Shown here: positions 46,256 to 59,900 of the stretch, in pieces
How positions within the stretch are numbered: position 1 is the stretch's first letter
Layout: every line of letters starts with the position of its first letter
Source: Vanrija pseudolonga
Lineage: Eukaryota; Basidiomycota; Tremellomycetes; Trichosporonales; Trichosporonaceae
Length of the DNA: 64,000 nucleotides
Reading direction: 5' to 3'
Assembly: GCF_020906515.1 (NCBI RefSeq)
Contig: NC_085849.1
Span: forward strand, 2,604,001 to 2,668,000
Program-made: the position numbers and the translations under genes
Notes under the pieces: generated by a model
What the model was told of the DNA's origin: nothing
The model's database searches: none
The model's input: only the letters and a program-made list of their open reading frames with translations

Positions 46256-49200
46256 ATGCCCGACGAGCAGCACCTATCCATCGACACGAGCGCCGCGTCG
46301 GCCGCGAGCTCGGCGCGCCCGTCGCCCGTGACGGGGCTCACGACGTTCCCCAACCCGTTCGAGGACGAGCCCGAGCCGGGACTCTTACCGTCTCTGCTGT
46401 CCAAGGTCAAGTCGACGTTCTCGGCGACGCCCGCCAAGCCCGAGGCCAAGGCGCCCGCTCCGGAGGCAAAGGCCGGCCCGACCGAGGCGCAGCAGATCGC
46501 GGTCGCCGCGCGCCGGCAGGCGGCCGCTGCTGCGTCGGCCGCGTCGTCGTCGGCGCCCGCACCGGCCCCGAAGCGCAGCGGGACGTCGCAGCTCAGCATC
46601 CCATCGGGGGACGCGTCGCCCGCCCACCGCCCCAGCCCGACCACCGGCGTCGGCGTCGCCGCCGCCCTGCCCCTGCCGAGCAGCACGGCATCTCAGTCGC
46701 TCGCGACGCCGTCGACCTCGTCGAGCGCAACGCCGAGTGTGAATTCCAGCTTGAGGACTAACCCCCAGAGAAGGCACTTAGTCCCCGGCGAGAGGAATTG
46801 GCGGCCGGCGGGCGCTGCGCCTGCACAGGTTACGGTGTCGCCGGTGACGAGCGTCACGACGACAGTGCACTCAAAGCTAAAGGAGGACTCGGCGGCGCGC
46901 ACACATCCGCGGCTGCTTCAGTCGCATGCGACGCTGCCGTCCATCGAGGTGAACGCGCCGCCGCGGTTAAAGACGCTCAGCTCGAGTTCGCTGGGTGGGC
47001 CGAGGCTGCGCCGCGGCTCGATCAGCACGATCCCAGATTCGCCGTCGTCCGTCTCCCTGTCGGCGATGATCTCGGCCAATGCAGAGCTGAGTCAGAACAA
47101 CTACAGCTTTGTCCCTGGCTTCCCGCTGCCTGCGGAAGACACGCGGAGCGTGCGGAGTCTTGGGTTTGTCAAGCGCCCTGGAAGCGTGAGCAAGATTATC
47201 CGCCGCATGCGCGGAGAGGGGTTAAGCAAGCACTACTGGATGGCGGATGAGAACTGCAAGGAGTGCTACGACTGTAAATCTGTGAGTAGAGTGACGTGGT
47301 GGGGGCGCGAGGGCGCGCGCGCGCTAACGCCCGCCCCAGGTGTTCACGACATGGCGAAGAAAGCACCACTGTCGTATCTGTGGCCAGATCTTTTGTGGGC
47401 GCTGCGCGTCCAACATTATCGGCGCGCGCCGCTTCGGACAGGATGGCATGGTGCGCGTGTGTAACCTCTGCCTCAAGATCATGGAGGACTATGACGACGA
47501 CGATGACAGGAGGTCGATACACTCCAACATGTCCATCTTACCCGATCGCGTTAGATCACCGGAAATGCCATACTCGACGTCGCCGTACTCGCCTTATGCG
47601 GCGAGCCAGATCTTCCAGCGCCAGCCGAGCGAGTCGTTATCGGCTATCGACGAGTCGGCAGTGACGCGGTATTGGCCCCGGGGGTCCTCTGAACTTCCCG
47701 ATAGACCGTTCACCCCAGAGGACACGTCCGACGCGTCGGATAGCGAGGAGGGGCATCTGTGGCACGGAGCACAGCCAGCGCCATTCCGCCGCATGAACGG
47801 GGATGACAACTCGGATGACCAGGGACACAGCATGGCCTCGTCACAGACACCGAGCCTCAGCCCCGGAATGGAGCTCCAGCAGCGGCGCCGGATCGACTTC
47901 CCCACGGAGATTGGACACGCGGCACCGCACATTGCCTTCCCTCGCACCGAGACTATGGAGTCGGAGGACGGCAGATTCATGTCCGACTCGATGCACCAGC
48001 GCCTGTTACAGAGCAGGTTAACGTCCATGGCGAGCACAGGCGGCCTGAACGCGCTGCTGGATACCGACCGCAAGGACGGGCTGTGGCGCGCGAGGTCGTA
48101 CTCGTTTGTCGCGCCAGGCGAGTACATTTCCGGGCCTTCGCTCGCGCACTTCAACACAATGCTCCGCCAGGCGCTGGATCAGGAGAGCGTGCCACATCCA
48201 AACGAGTGGCACAGAGTCCTCAGCCGGCTCCTGCTCCGCGTGTCGACCAACCTTAGACCGGCGATCCGCGCGGGCGACTCGATCGACGTGCGCACGTACA
48301 TCAAGTTCAAAAAGGTCCCTGGCGGCAAGATTAGCGACTCGGAGTATGTCGACGGTATTGTTATCACCAAGAATGTCGCGCACAAGGCCATGGCCCGCCG
48401 CTTAGTCAACCCCCGCATCATGGTCATCACCTTCCCGCTCGACTACCATCGCGTGGAAACCCAGTTCATGTCGCTCGACCCGATCCTGAAGCAGGAACGT
48501 GACTACCTCAGGCTACTCACCAACCGTATCATCGATCTAAGGCCGCATATCGTTCTGGTAGAGCGCTTCGTCTCGCGCATCGCCCTCGAGTTTTTGCACC
48601 AGGCTAACATTGTCGTCGCACGTGGTGTCAAGTTCTCGGCAATCCACCAGGTCGCGCGCTGCACACATGCCGACATTGTCAGCTCGATGGACAGGCTGGT
48701 GTTAGAGCCAAGACTTGGGCGTTGTGCCGACTTTAGGGTCCAGACCTTTGAGCACGAGCTCATCCCGGGTCGCCGCAAGACATACATGCGCTTCGAGGGG
48801 ACACATAATGGGTTCGGGGGCACGATTATTCTCCGCGGCGAGGACCTCGAGACGCTGCGAAAGATCAAGCTTCTGGCTGACTTTAATGCCCTCGTCGCGT
48901 ACCATTTGAAGAATGAGGCTTTCCTCTATGGCGACGAGTTCCACATGGTCCCGCCTCGCCCACCGATGCCCCAGGAATTCCAGGAGCTACTCGACCTGCT
49001 CACTCAATACCGCGAGAAGGGCATATTCACCGAGAGAAGCAATCCCCTCGGCACGCCGATGGGCTCGGAGACGGACGACAAAGAGCGCGAGCGGCAAGAG
49101 GCCGAAGCGTTAACCATCCAGATCGCCGAGTCTCTCGAGCCATACCTCACCACCATTCTGTCCGCCTCCGTCGCGGTGCGCTTCCCGCCGCCATATGCCC

Positions 49201-52200
49201 TCGCCAAGATGGCGGCATTGGACCGCATGCTCAACGAGCTAAGGCACAGGCGCGATGAGAAGGAGGCAGAGGCTATCCTGCATGACGAGAAGCGCGAGCC
49301 GCAGTCCAAGGCTTTAATCCCCGCGTCGCAGACCGCGGCTGCTATCATGGCCAATGTGCAGTCTCCGATCAAGGACCAGGCGCCCGCGTTGGTCGCTCCT
49401 ACGCCAGTTGCTGCCACCCAGGCACCGGTGACCATTCTTGTCGACGGCGAGGCGAAGCCTGCCGAGGCGGCTGATCCGAGTTCGTTGCCCAAGGATGGCG
49501 AGAGCACCCCTGCTACCGAGCAGCAGGCCACATCGTTATCCACAGCGCCTGTGTCCACATCCCCGTCGACGACTGCACCAGCCCCCGCGCCTCCTGCCGT
49601 CCCGTCTGCGCCGTCTACCCCTTCACCGACACCTATCCCTGCCACACCGACCACTAGTGCGACCACCAGCCAGATCCTCACCCACAGCAAGGCTGGTGAC
49701 CCGTACCGCGTGCTCTTGAACCCCAACGACTTCCTCGACGCCAGCCGGCTCGCATTTGTCGAACATGAGCACTCGCAGCAGCTAAAGATTTGGCAACACT
49801 ATGTCAAAAAGAACCCCGGCCCACTACTACCCAAAAACTACCAGGGCATTGTGTACATCAAGTCGCTGTACCGCCAAGGACAGGACAAGCCATGCGTCGA
49901 GCCCATGCGTGCGCAGATCAACTTCTACCAGGAGGACGACCAGACCCTCGGCCAGTTCCTCGGCTCCATGGTCGCCAATGCTGGTCACCGCTGCCCTAAC
50001 AAGAACTGCGACCACCTCATGTTGTTCCACTACGACGTGCTCGTGCACGGCGAGCGACGCCTCCAGGTCGTCATGGAGCAGTTCATGTGCCCTCTGGCCG
50101 GGCACGAGGAACACATCCTCACCTGGAGCTACTGTCGGCAGTGTAACAAGAGCTGGGAGCCGACCGTCATCCGAGAGGAGACATGGCGCATGTCGTGGGG
50201 AGCGTACCTCGAGCACTGCTTCTACCCTCCCCGCACGGCGACGGGGCTCGGCTGCGCGCACGACGCGTACCGCGAACACATCCGATACTTTGCGCACCAC
50301 AACATGGTGGTCCGTATCCATAATGACTCGATCGAGCTGTTCGAGCCGGTGCGGCCCTCGATCAAGCTCATGACCAAGCTCGAAGACAAGGTAGCCATCC
50401 GAAACCAAGAGTACGAGAGTGCGCTGCAGAAGACGCAGGCATTCTTCGACTCTGTCCTCTTCCGCCTACGCAGCTTCTCTGACGACCTGGTCGACCCCGA
50501 GAAGCTGCCCGGCATGCGCAAGGACCGTGATGCTCTTTTGACGCGTGCTGTGGCGGACCGTGACGAAATGGTCAACTCGCTCAACAGGACCTACAAGCAG
50601 GCGCCGCCAACGGACGTGCTGGCCATCAATGTCGTGCTCCAGGCACTGCAGGACAAGGTCATCCAGTGGGAGTGAGTAGCGTGGACGTGGTTGTTGGCGG
50701 CACTGACAGTGCAGTCTCGACTTCTTAGAGGTTGAGAAGCTTTACATGCCTACAGAGAAGGACTTGCGTCGAAGTAGGTTTACTGTGCATTTGCGAGTAC
50801 TGACCCCGCAGTGACGGCCACTCATCTCAAGCGCCTCTTCGCCACACAGGATGTTTTTGGCTCCCTGGATAAGAACATGGCGAGCATCACCGTCCCCGAA
50901 GTGGACGAGAAGGAGAAGGGTGATTCGGAACCGGGGGCAGCATCCTCGAAGCCTTCGACTCCGGTTGAGGAAACCGCACCAGATGTGGCGGGCAGCTCGT
51001 CAGAGCAGGTGGCGCAGGCGGATGCTCCTGCAACCGAACCCCCGAGCACTCCTGTCGCAACGGACAGCAGCGTTGTTGCCTCGTCCGAGACCGCCACCCC
51101 AACTGCCACGCTCGTCAGATCAGCCCCCAATCCTGTTGCCGACGCCGACACTACGCGCGACTATGACAGCGACTCGACGATCTCTGCCATCCCGCGCAGA
51201 TCACTCCCCAAGACCTTCACGCCCGTCGCCGACCGGCCATCCAGTGGCATTGACAGCGACGCCCATCAGCATGGCTTTGTCTCGCGTCTGCCGAGACGCG
51301 CTCGCCAACCTCCGAGCGTGGCTGATCTTGTCAAGCGCTTCCAGGACTCGGTCGGGGGGCAGGAGTTTGAGCCCATTCCCGATGTTTTAATGGAGCGTCC
51401 GAGATCTGTGTCGGGAGCCCTGCGCCGGAATCGCCACGAACGGTCCGAGGTATCCGACAGTGACCTCGGCGGTGGCCCCTCTCGTCCTCGGTTACGTCGT
51501 GGACGGACTGGGGACCAGAGCAGCACTTCGAGACAAGGCAGAGACCCGCGTTCGAACCTGTTATCTGATGGCGACCGCAGCTATGCGGTCAATGCCTCCC
51601 GCATCGTCTCGTCAGCCAAGCGCGGCGACCCATCCAACTCTCGGGGCCGCTTATCTCGAACGGCATCCCCGTCGGGACTTCGTCCCAAGGACATGTACCT
51701 CACTGCGCCTTCCCCCAGGGTCACCGTCTCGAAGACAATGTCCACGGAAGGCAAGCCGAGAATTGCGGGCAAGGGCAAGACGCCCAGAAAACCGTCCGAA
51801 CCGCCGCTTTCTCTGGGTCAGGCTTCGCCCGCTACCATTCGGCCAGTGCCTCGGCGCGTGGTTGGAGCCGGTTCTAGAGTCACGTCCATCGCCCGACACT
51901 TTGACAAGCTGTCCCGCGAGGCGGAGCGTGATCGCCAGAAGCGCATATCTGCTGCTCGCGGCAAGCGAGCTGGACGAGTTGGCGTCACCAAGGCCAAGGT
52001 GCAGTTCTTCAGCAACGTGCGCGACGCGTTCCGCGACGAGTTTGACTCGGACTCGTCTGGAGCCGATAACGAGGAAGACGACGGCGACGCGAGTGACGTG
52101 AGCGTCGACTCAACGGGCCGAGCCAAGCCGCGTCGCAAGCAGTCGTCCCCTAGTGGTCCCCGGCCAGCGGTGCTGCCAATTGTCCCCATCGATGGGGCTG

Positions 52201-53766
52201 AGGCTGGTCCCTCTGGCTCGAAGCCGCAGGACGTCCCAAAGCACGGGGACCAGAACAACTCGGCACTGGGCGTGTCCGCACCGAGTTCGTTTATGAGCGA
52301 GTCGACCATGGAGAGCCGCCGCCCCAAGGACCGCCTGCACATCGAGCTCGCGCCATTCGACACGAATGCCCCACTCCCACCTCCCACGCCGTTACCTCAG
52401 CTCCCCACGACCGACCAGGACGAGATCGGTACGCGCAAGGGCTTGTCTGCCCTCTCGCAAATGTCGGAGAGCGAGATGAGCTCTGGTGGTGGTGGCGAGC
52501 GATCGTCAATCCTCAAGACGTTGACTGGCCTGTGGGCTTTCCGCGCCGGCGACTTCACGCCGCTGGAATACCCTTTATCTGCCGCCGAGCACATCTTCGT
52601 CGACTCGCGCGTCATTGTGCGCGAGAATGAGCCGACGAGTATTATCGCATTCACGCTCAGCTCCAAGCCGTACCGCGACCAGATGCGCACCATGACCAAC
52701 CTTGCGCGCGCGCGCCGGCACGAGCCGTCACACCTTGACGACATGTCCGGCACGACAGACAGACAATGGGACATCATCTCGGTCGACGAGGCGATGGAGA
52801 CGGATGATGTGTCGAGACGCGAGACGGGCTCGCACTTGAAGTACGAGTTTGAGACTGGCTCGTCGACCATCTCGTGCCGTATCTTCTTCGCTGAGCAGTT
52901 CGCCGCCCTCCGCCAGGCGTGCCAGTGCGAGGACAGCTTTGTCGAGTCGCTGGCGCGATGCGCAAAGTTTGACGCGTCGGGCGGCAAGTCTGGGTCTGCG
53001 TTCCTCAAAACCAAGGGTGGGTTGACCGTACTTTGCTCAATGCTAACCCACAGATGACCGCTTCATTGTCAAGGAGATCTCGCGGCTGGAGATGGACGCG
53101 ATCACAAAGTTTGCGCCCGCATACTTTGAGTACACCTCGACCGCGTTCCAGCGCGGCCGGCCGACAGCGCTCGCCAAGACGTACGGCATCTTCAAGATTG
53201 GCTTCCGCAACGCCGTCACGGGCCACTCGATGCACATGAACGTTCTTGTGCAGGAGAACCTGTTCTACGGGCGGCAGTTTGCCAAGATCTACGACCTCAA
53301 GGGCAGCACGCGCAACCGCCTCATCAAGCCAACGGGCAAGGTCAACGAGGTGCTCCTCGACGAGAACCTGATGGAGCTGTCGTACACCAACCCGCTGTAC
53401 CTGCGCGACCACTCGAAGCGCATCCTCCGCACGGCGCTGTGGAACGACACGCTCTTCCTCTCCAACCTCAATGTGATGGACTACTCGCTCGTGGTCGGCG
53501 TCGACGTCGAGAACCAGCAGCTCGTCGTCGGCGTCGTCGACTACATCCGCACCTTTACGTGGGACAAGAAGGTCGAGTCCTGGGTCAAGGACTTTGGCGG
53601 CGGCGGCCGTGGCGAACCTACCATCGTCACACCCCTCCAGTACCGCAAGCGCTTCCGCACAGCCATGGAGCGCATCTACTTCCCTGCCGTGCCCGACCGC
53701 TGGTCGGCCGCTAGCGGCGACGACGCACCAATGGACGAGGAAAGCGCCACGCTCCTCACCATCTAG
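46256..53766 (+). CDS. FAB1: phosphatidylinositol-3-phosphate 5-kinase Fab1/PIKfyve
   Basis: Five exons: 46256-47281, 47340-50671, 50715-50773, 50812-53016, 53054-53766; 2444 residues. Fab1 makes PI(3,5)P2 on vacuolar/endosomal membranes, controlling vacuole size and ion channels there. Domains: disordered Ser/Ala/Pro-rich N-terminus (1-320); FYVE finger about 328-392 with WMADENCKECYDC, then RRKHHCRICG and the paired cysteines CGRC and CNLC, binding PI3P; a Cpn60/TCP1-like domain about 616-875; a Cys/His-rich region (CPNKNCDHLMLFHYDVLVHG, CPLAGHEEHI); a long disordered segment; and the kinase at about 2045-2444 with DLKGSTRNR, NVMDYSLVVGVD and VGVVDYIRTFTWDKK. Intron 1 cuts inside the FYVE finger. 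No DEP domain is evident. Its stop is 180 bp from that of convergent CCH1. Confidence 0.95.
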
Positions 53767-53946
53767 GCTGCTAGCTTCTATTCAATATACAGAGAGTTTT
53801 TGTGTCAATTGTACAGGGTGCATCGAGCCATGGATAAATGTACAGATATTTGGTTACCAAAAGACGTCTAGGACATGAGACATGAGGATGCGTGGGCAGG
53901 GGTTCGTTCTAGGGATACTGAGACAGTGTTTTGGTTTGGGGCGGTT

Positions 53947-56900
53947 CTATGCCGACTCGTCGGATTCGTTTTCGTGGTCGACGGCTTCTCGCATCATGTC
54001 TCCCCAGACAGATGTGGCCATCGAGTTGAGCAGGTCCTCGTGGGTCGGCTCTTCGACTGAGGGCTCGCTGCGGGTGTCAGTTGGGCTCCGTGAGGCAGAA
54101 GATAACTCACCGTCTGTGGCTGCCGTCAGAGGAAAGGTGTGAGCCGTCGTTGGACGACCGGCGTACAAAGGAGCCAGGTCGCTGAACGGTGCTGACCGAG
54201 AGGGACGGGATATGCCCCGACACGGTCGAACGATCGACGACCGAATGGCCAAGTACAGCGCTGGGGGATTGCGGGAAGGTAGGGGACGAGGGTGATGATG
54301 ATGGACTGAAGTGGGGCGCGTGTGGCCCCCGAGTTGGGGTTTCTGAGCCTGGAATAAGTATCGACTGGATCGGGGGTGATCCGATGGGAGAGGTGGGGTT
54401 CGAGGACAGGCCATAGAGGAACGGGTTACGCTCCCCCTCGACCGGTGAAGTCGGCGGCGATCCCATGGACATGGGCTCCAGGACAATGGCGGGCATGCCA
54501 TCTTGTTCATCGGTGAGAATCCGCTGCTTCTCGTTGCGCTGCTTGAGGAACCGCCTGCGCCAGTAGATGGTACGCAGGAGTCCACGGACGCGGTCAAGGT
54601 TGACAAGGTCGTCAACACGCTCAAGCTTGGCACGGCGCTCAAGCAAGTCCTTGACCTGCAGAGCCTCGTCGTCGTTGATCAGCTTGTAGTGCGCAAGCAT
54701 GAGGAGCATGTCCGTAAAGGCGATGCCGCGGCCTGGCTCCTCCGAGATCCTGGCCTCGTAGAACAGGCGAACATACTCCTTTCGACGCTGCGTCACCTTC
54801 TTGAAGTCAATCTGGTCGATGTGCTCCTCGACGTTTCGAGTGTCCACAGTGTGGCGAACACTCTCGACAGTGTAGAGCTTGGACGTCGGGTCGTGGGGAT
54901 CAGGGCTCGACGCGCGGATGATGTTCGGCACACTAGCGTCGATGGGGTAGAGTCGGACCTCAAACACACCAGTGAGCCTCTGCATCTCGGTCAGCTACTC
55001 CCAGTTTTGTAGGTTCCAGCACGAACCGAGAAGAAGTTGGCAAAGTCTCTGCGCTTGATATAGCCCGTCCGGTTCTTGTCAACTTCAGACCAAGCCTTCT
55101 TGAACAGTCCTGCAGCGGTTAGCGGGTGAACGCATCAAGGGACACCCACGGATCTGTTCACGGGTAAGGGAGGTTCCTGTCGGCTTCTGGTAGACATAGG
55201 CAAACGAGTCGACGACAACACCAGTGAACATGTTGAGGAAGATGTACCTTGGCGGTGTCAGCGGCTGTTGCGCAACTTCAACTCACATGCTGAGGACGTT
55301 CCAGGTACAGAACAGGACATAAGCCCAGCCCACACTACCGCAGTCAGAGTCGAGGTAGTTGGACGAGTCAGTACAGCGGGGGAACTCGATCGTGCTGTGG
55401 GTTAGTAGCCGCCAAGTCGGTAAGAACTCACTAGTCGTGCATGTACCCGTTCCATCCCTCTCCAGTAGAGCAGAAGGATAACATGATTAGGGCGTTGCCG
55501 AACGTGTTGTAGTTCTGGTATCGGGACGACGAGACCGCGCCCTGTCGAGTGAGACCAAAGATCTCAACATCAACAATAGCGAAGAAGATGAACAAGACGG
55601 CCCAGAGGAGGAACAGGTTCCCGATAGCGGGCAGACTGGCACTGATGGGTGTCAACAGAGCTTGCGGAGACCCGCGAAGCAACTCACATCGAAGTCTTGA
55701 ACAGCTGGTTGAGAGAGTCCAAGCGCTGGACAAGCTTGAGACAGTACATTGTCAAGAACAGCTTCTGGACCTGCTTGTTGGCGAGGCCACTGGCAGTGTC
55801 CGAACTGGCGCGGATGGCTGGGATGGTGGTCATGAAACACCCAATGATGACGACGACATCGTAAATGTTCCAGCCGTTTGTTCGGAAACTCTTAAAGCCG
55901 AGACCGTAGAAGTTGACCAGGATGTCAACGGCATAAGCGACAATGAAGGCCAGGAAGATGGAGTCTGTGAGGAGGGTTAGCTGAGTCAACAAGCGAGGAG
56001 GTAGTAACCCACCAAGCTGTCGGTCCGACATGATGTTGTTCGAGTAGTCCTGGGTCATCAAGAGGAAGATGTGGACAAAGTAGAGGAAGGTGAAGAATCG
56101 CGCCCAGTAGCCAGTCTTGTTGACAGCGCGGTCGTAGCACCATCCCCGGAATCCACCCGGGCGACGGCGAGGACGCTTTGACGGGACCTGCTGCTTGACG
56201 TACAGCTCCATGTCCACCCACTGCTTCTGCTCGACGGTGAGCAGCGCCGAGCCTGACCGGATCCTGAAGTTCTCGATGATGATACTGTGTGGTGTCAGTA
56301 GTGCTGCGGGAATCGATAAACAAGTCCTCACCTCAGGAAGATGGTCAGGATAATGACACCACCAAAGAGGTTGAAGATGACGAAGAAGATCGAGTTCCAC
56401 TGCCGGTTGTTGGTTTGAGGCTGCTGTCCTTCGCCGACAATATTCATGGTCGAAGCCATGACATCGGTCCATCCCTCGAGAGACACAATCTCGAAGAGGA
56501 TAAGCATGGACTGGCGGAAACTGTCAAAGGCCCAGACACTGCCGCCAAACTTGGGATTCGCCCAGACACGCGGAGCCATGAAGTTGATGTTGCCTACAGG
56601 TGAGGCAGAGTATTCGCCCACGCAGTCGGTACCGACCAACACGTCGCCACTCGTATCGTTGCAGCTTGCGAGGAGGCCAGAGAAGATGTTGAGGCTGGAG
56701 TCAGCAAGTGAAGCAGACGGTCGGCACTCACCCCCAAACGGCAAACGGAATCAAGTAGAGGATCATGAGCACACAGGCGTCGATGATACGGACCATGCCG
56801 GCGAAGAGCACAGCGTGGAAGGTATCACGCAGGCGAGCGAAGAGGGTGACCAGACGAAGGGCTCGGAAAGCCTTGAAGGCTCGAGTCGTTCGGCTGAGAC

Positions 56901-59900
56901 CTCCGATGACGACGATCGAGGTGGTGGTGTTGACGACAATGGTGCACAGGATGACTAGGTCCACGACGTTCCAGATGGAGAGCAGGTATGCGTTCGGTGC
57001 GAAGATGAAGCCGTCGGCAATGACCTTGATGAGGAACTCGAGCACGAAGACGCCCGCGAGCGCAAGCTCGGTGCTGTCGAACCACGAGAAATGGTGGTAG
57101 CCATGTTTCCTGTAGTACTGCTTTCGGAACAGTGGCGTCGAGATAGCGGCAATAACCACGCTCGACACAACCGTGGCAAACATGACGAACTTGAATGCCA
57201 GACTCCAGATCGGGTGTGCAGGGCGACCATTGATGCGGTACCCGTATGCCGGGGGCACGAGTGCCTGACACATCTTTCGAATCGGGCCGCGGTTGGAGAA
57301 GATCCACAGACTGCGGTCGTAGCTGGGGTGCGCGGCGATGAAGTCGGCCTGCTGGTTACGCCTCTCTCGCAGGGCATCCATGTGCTCGTCCGCTGACGGG
57401 CCACTGTGGAGTGGTGGTAGTAAGTCGGTGCTACGTGGGTCAGTTGGCTGCTAGCTGCCACGACCGCCCAACTCACAGTCCGCGGTCCGTGTCAAACTCG
57501 TCCTCGATGATCGTGGCCATGCGGGTAGACTTGCGCTTCTCGGCATTCAGGTTACGCAGAGGGATTGACTGGTCGCCCTCTGGGTCCATGCCGAACAGCC
57601 TCCTGAGAGCAGCATTCGTGCCAGTTGCGTCGTCCTCAATAACGGGAGCACCAACGTCCGCACCAATGCTCTGCTTGAGCGGCAGAATAAGGTTCGGCGG
57701 CAAAGCGTCCACACGGACGGCCTTGTGGCGAGCCTTAAGCAACCGGTACGGGTTCAACCGTTCCAGCAACGTGACGTGGGTGGACACTGGCGCCGACTTG
57801 CGGATGAAGTTCTCGATCTGCTGTTTACGCTTCTGCTCCTCGGCGATTTCGAAGTTTTCGTTGATGACTGCAATGAACATTTGCAGGAGAATGACTGGAA
57901 TCAGCGATGGTACTCGTTTGATACTTACAACTCGAGAAGAAGAACCAAATCATGAGGAATATACAGATGATCCATCCTTGATTGTACGTCCAGCCTGCTT
58001 GCATCTGGGAGTGAGGTCAGCTAGAGTCGGAGCACCCGCGACCCGACTCACCGCGTTATACAGGGGCGTTGTCCAGTTCTCTGTCGAGAAGATCTGGTAG
58101 AGACCCAAGAAGGCGTTGTACACCTGGCCAAAGTCGATCATTGCGTTCTCTTGAGCAGCAGCTGCCATGTCACCACGCAAGAGTTGCACGGCCTGCGAGT
58201 CAGCCCGCTTCACGTGCTGGGCACTTACCATCAACGCTGCCAAGAAGTGCATCAAGAACAGGAAAATGACCATGTTCAGCATACCGGTGAAGCTTCCGAA
58301 CACGTTGGACTGGGCGGGTTAGCGTGGAGAGACAGCTGGTAACCCACAATAAGCGGCTTCATGCGCGGGAACGCAAGAATCACACGGTACCAACGGAGGA
58401 GTTGGAACACGGTGAGCCATGGATAAATGCCTGTGTTGCGAATGGCCGGGATCTGGATGATGCCGCACCCGAGTGCGAGGAAGAGATCGACGTCGTTGCG
58501 GGACTGACTGAAGAAGACACGCCAGTCGGGCCAGTATGCCACAAAACGAAGCAACATCTCGAACAGCCAGATGACAGCAAAGCCTCTCTCCATGTTGCCT
58601 GTGTGGTCAGCACTCAGCTGACGATCCCGTACTCACGCAACAGCTTCAATACACGTGGTGACGAGTCATGCTGCTTGAAAGCTTGGGAAATGAGGTCCAC
58701 GACGATGAGCAGGACCCAGAAGAGCTCAGTCTTGAGGTAGAGCTTGAGCATCCTCGATGGCTCCCAGCGCTTCTTGGTGTCAATTGCCCACTGCGGCTCG
58801 ACAATGATCTTCTCGTCGGCACCGAATGCGGAGCGCTTTGTCTCTGCTCGGATGTCCTGGAAGACGTTGACGACGACGGCGATGAGCAAGTTCATGAGCC
58901 AGAAGTTGAGGACGATGATGGCGACGAGGTAGAACATTGCCGAGCCGTAAAAGTCGGTGTCCATGACATTGTACATGGGACCAGACCAAGTGTTGACTGG
59001 GTTGTCAGCTGCCTTCTCCCGGACAAAAAACTCACCTCCTGCGATAATCAAGACCTGAATGAGCGACTTGAAGATGTTGTCATAGCTTGTGCTACCATCG
59101 TTGGCAGACTGCCCCTGGGTCTCGCAGACCGAGTACAGGGGGCAAACGTAGCCTTTTGGATGAATCTGGGACGTCGAGTTGTCATAGTTGAGATACGAGT
59201 GTTTTTGTAACGTATCTGGATCAATGTAGCCTCCGCAGAAGCCCAAGTCGACCGTTTCGGATTCGTTGTAGGGGTTGGTGAAGACACATTGGCGCCTGAA
59301 TGAGCCCTTGAAGCTCTGCACGCCGATGATGGAGAACAAGGCGGCCGCAAAGACAATGTACCAGGCGACGTTGAGGAGGAGGGGAGCTGCGCGCTTGAGA
59401 GAGTGGAGGATGGTCGCGGTACCGGATGTGATGACCAGGAGGCGGCAGGCACGGAGGACACTGAGGGCGCGGAAGATGAAGATGTGCCGTGTCTCCTGCA
59501 CCTCGACGCCAGTCATGGCGAGGGCAAAGCAGATCCAGAAGGTGACGACCGCCAGCATGTCGATACGGTGCCACGAGTGACGCAAGTACGGCCGTCCCTC
59601 GACGATCAGTGTTGTCTGTTTGGCAACGGCCTTCTGGAAGGGCGCTTCGGGGATGATTTTCTGTTTCTTCGGCTTTGCCGGGCCCAGAGTCGCGCCTCGC
59701 ACAGGTGCTGTAGGCTTCATCTTCCAAGTGTCCTCGCGGTACGTCTCCGCTGTTCCCTGCTGCAGCGCCTCCTCGTGCTTGTGAGGGAACCAGTAGTTGT
59801 GAAACCGGATCCGAGACCGCCTGATGAACTCTGGTATTGATGTCTCGGGGTCCAGTATCAATCCGGTGACGATGATGCGCGCGAACATTTCAACTCTACG

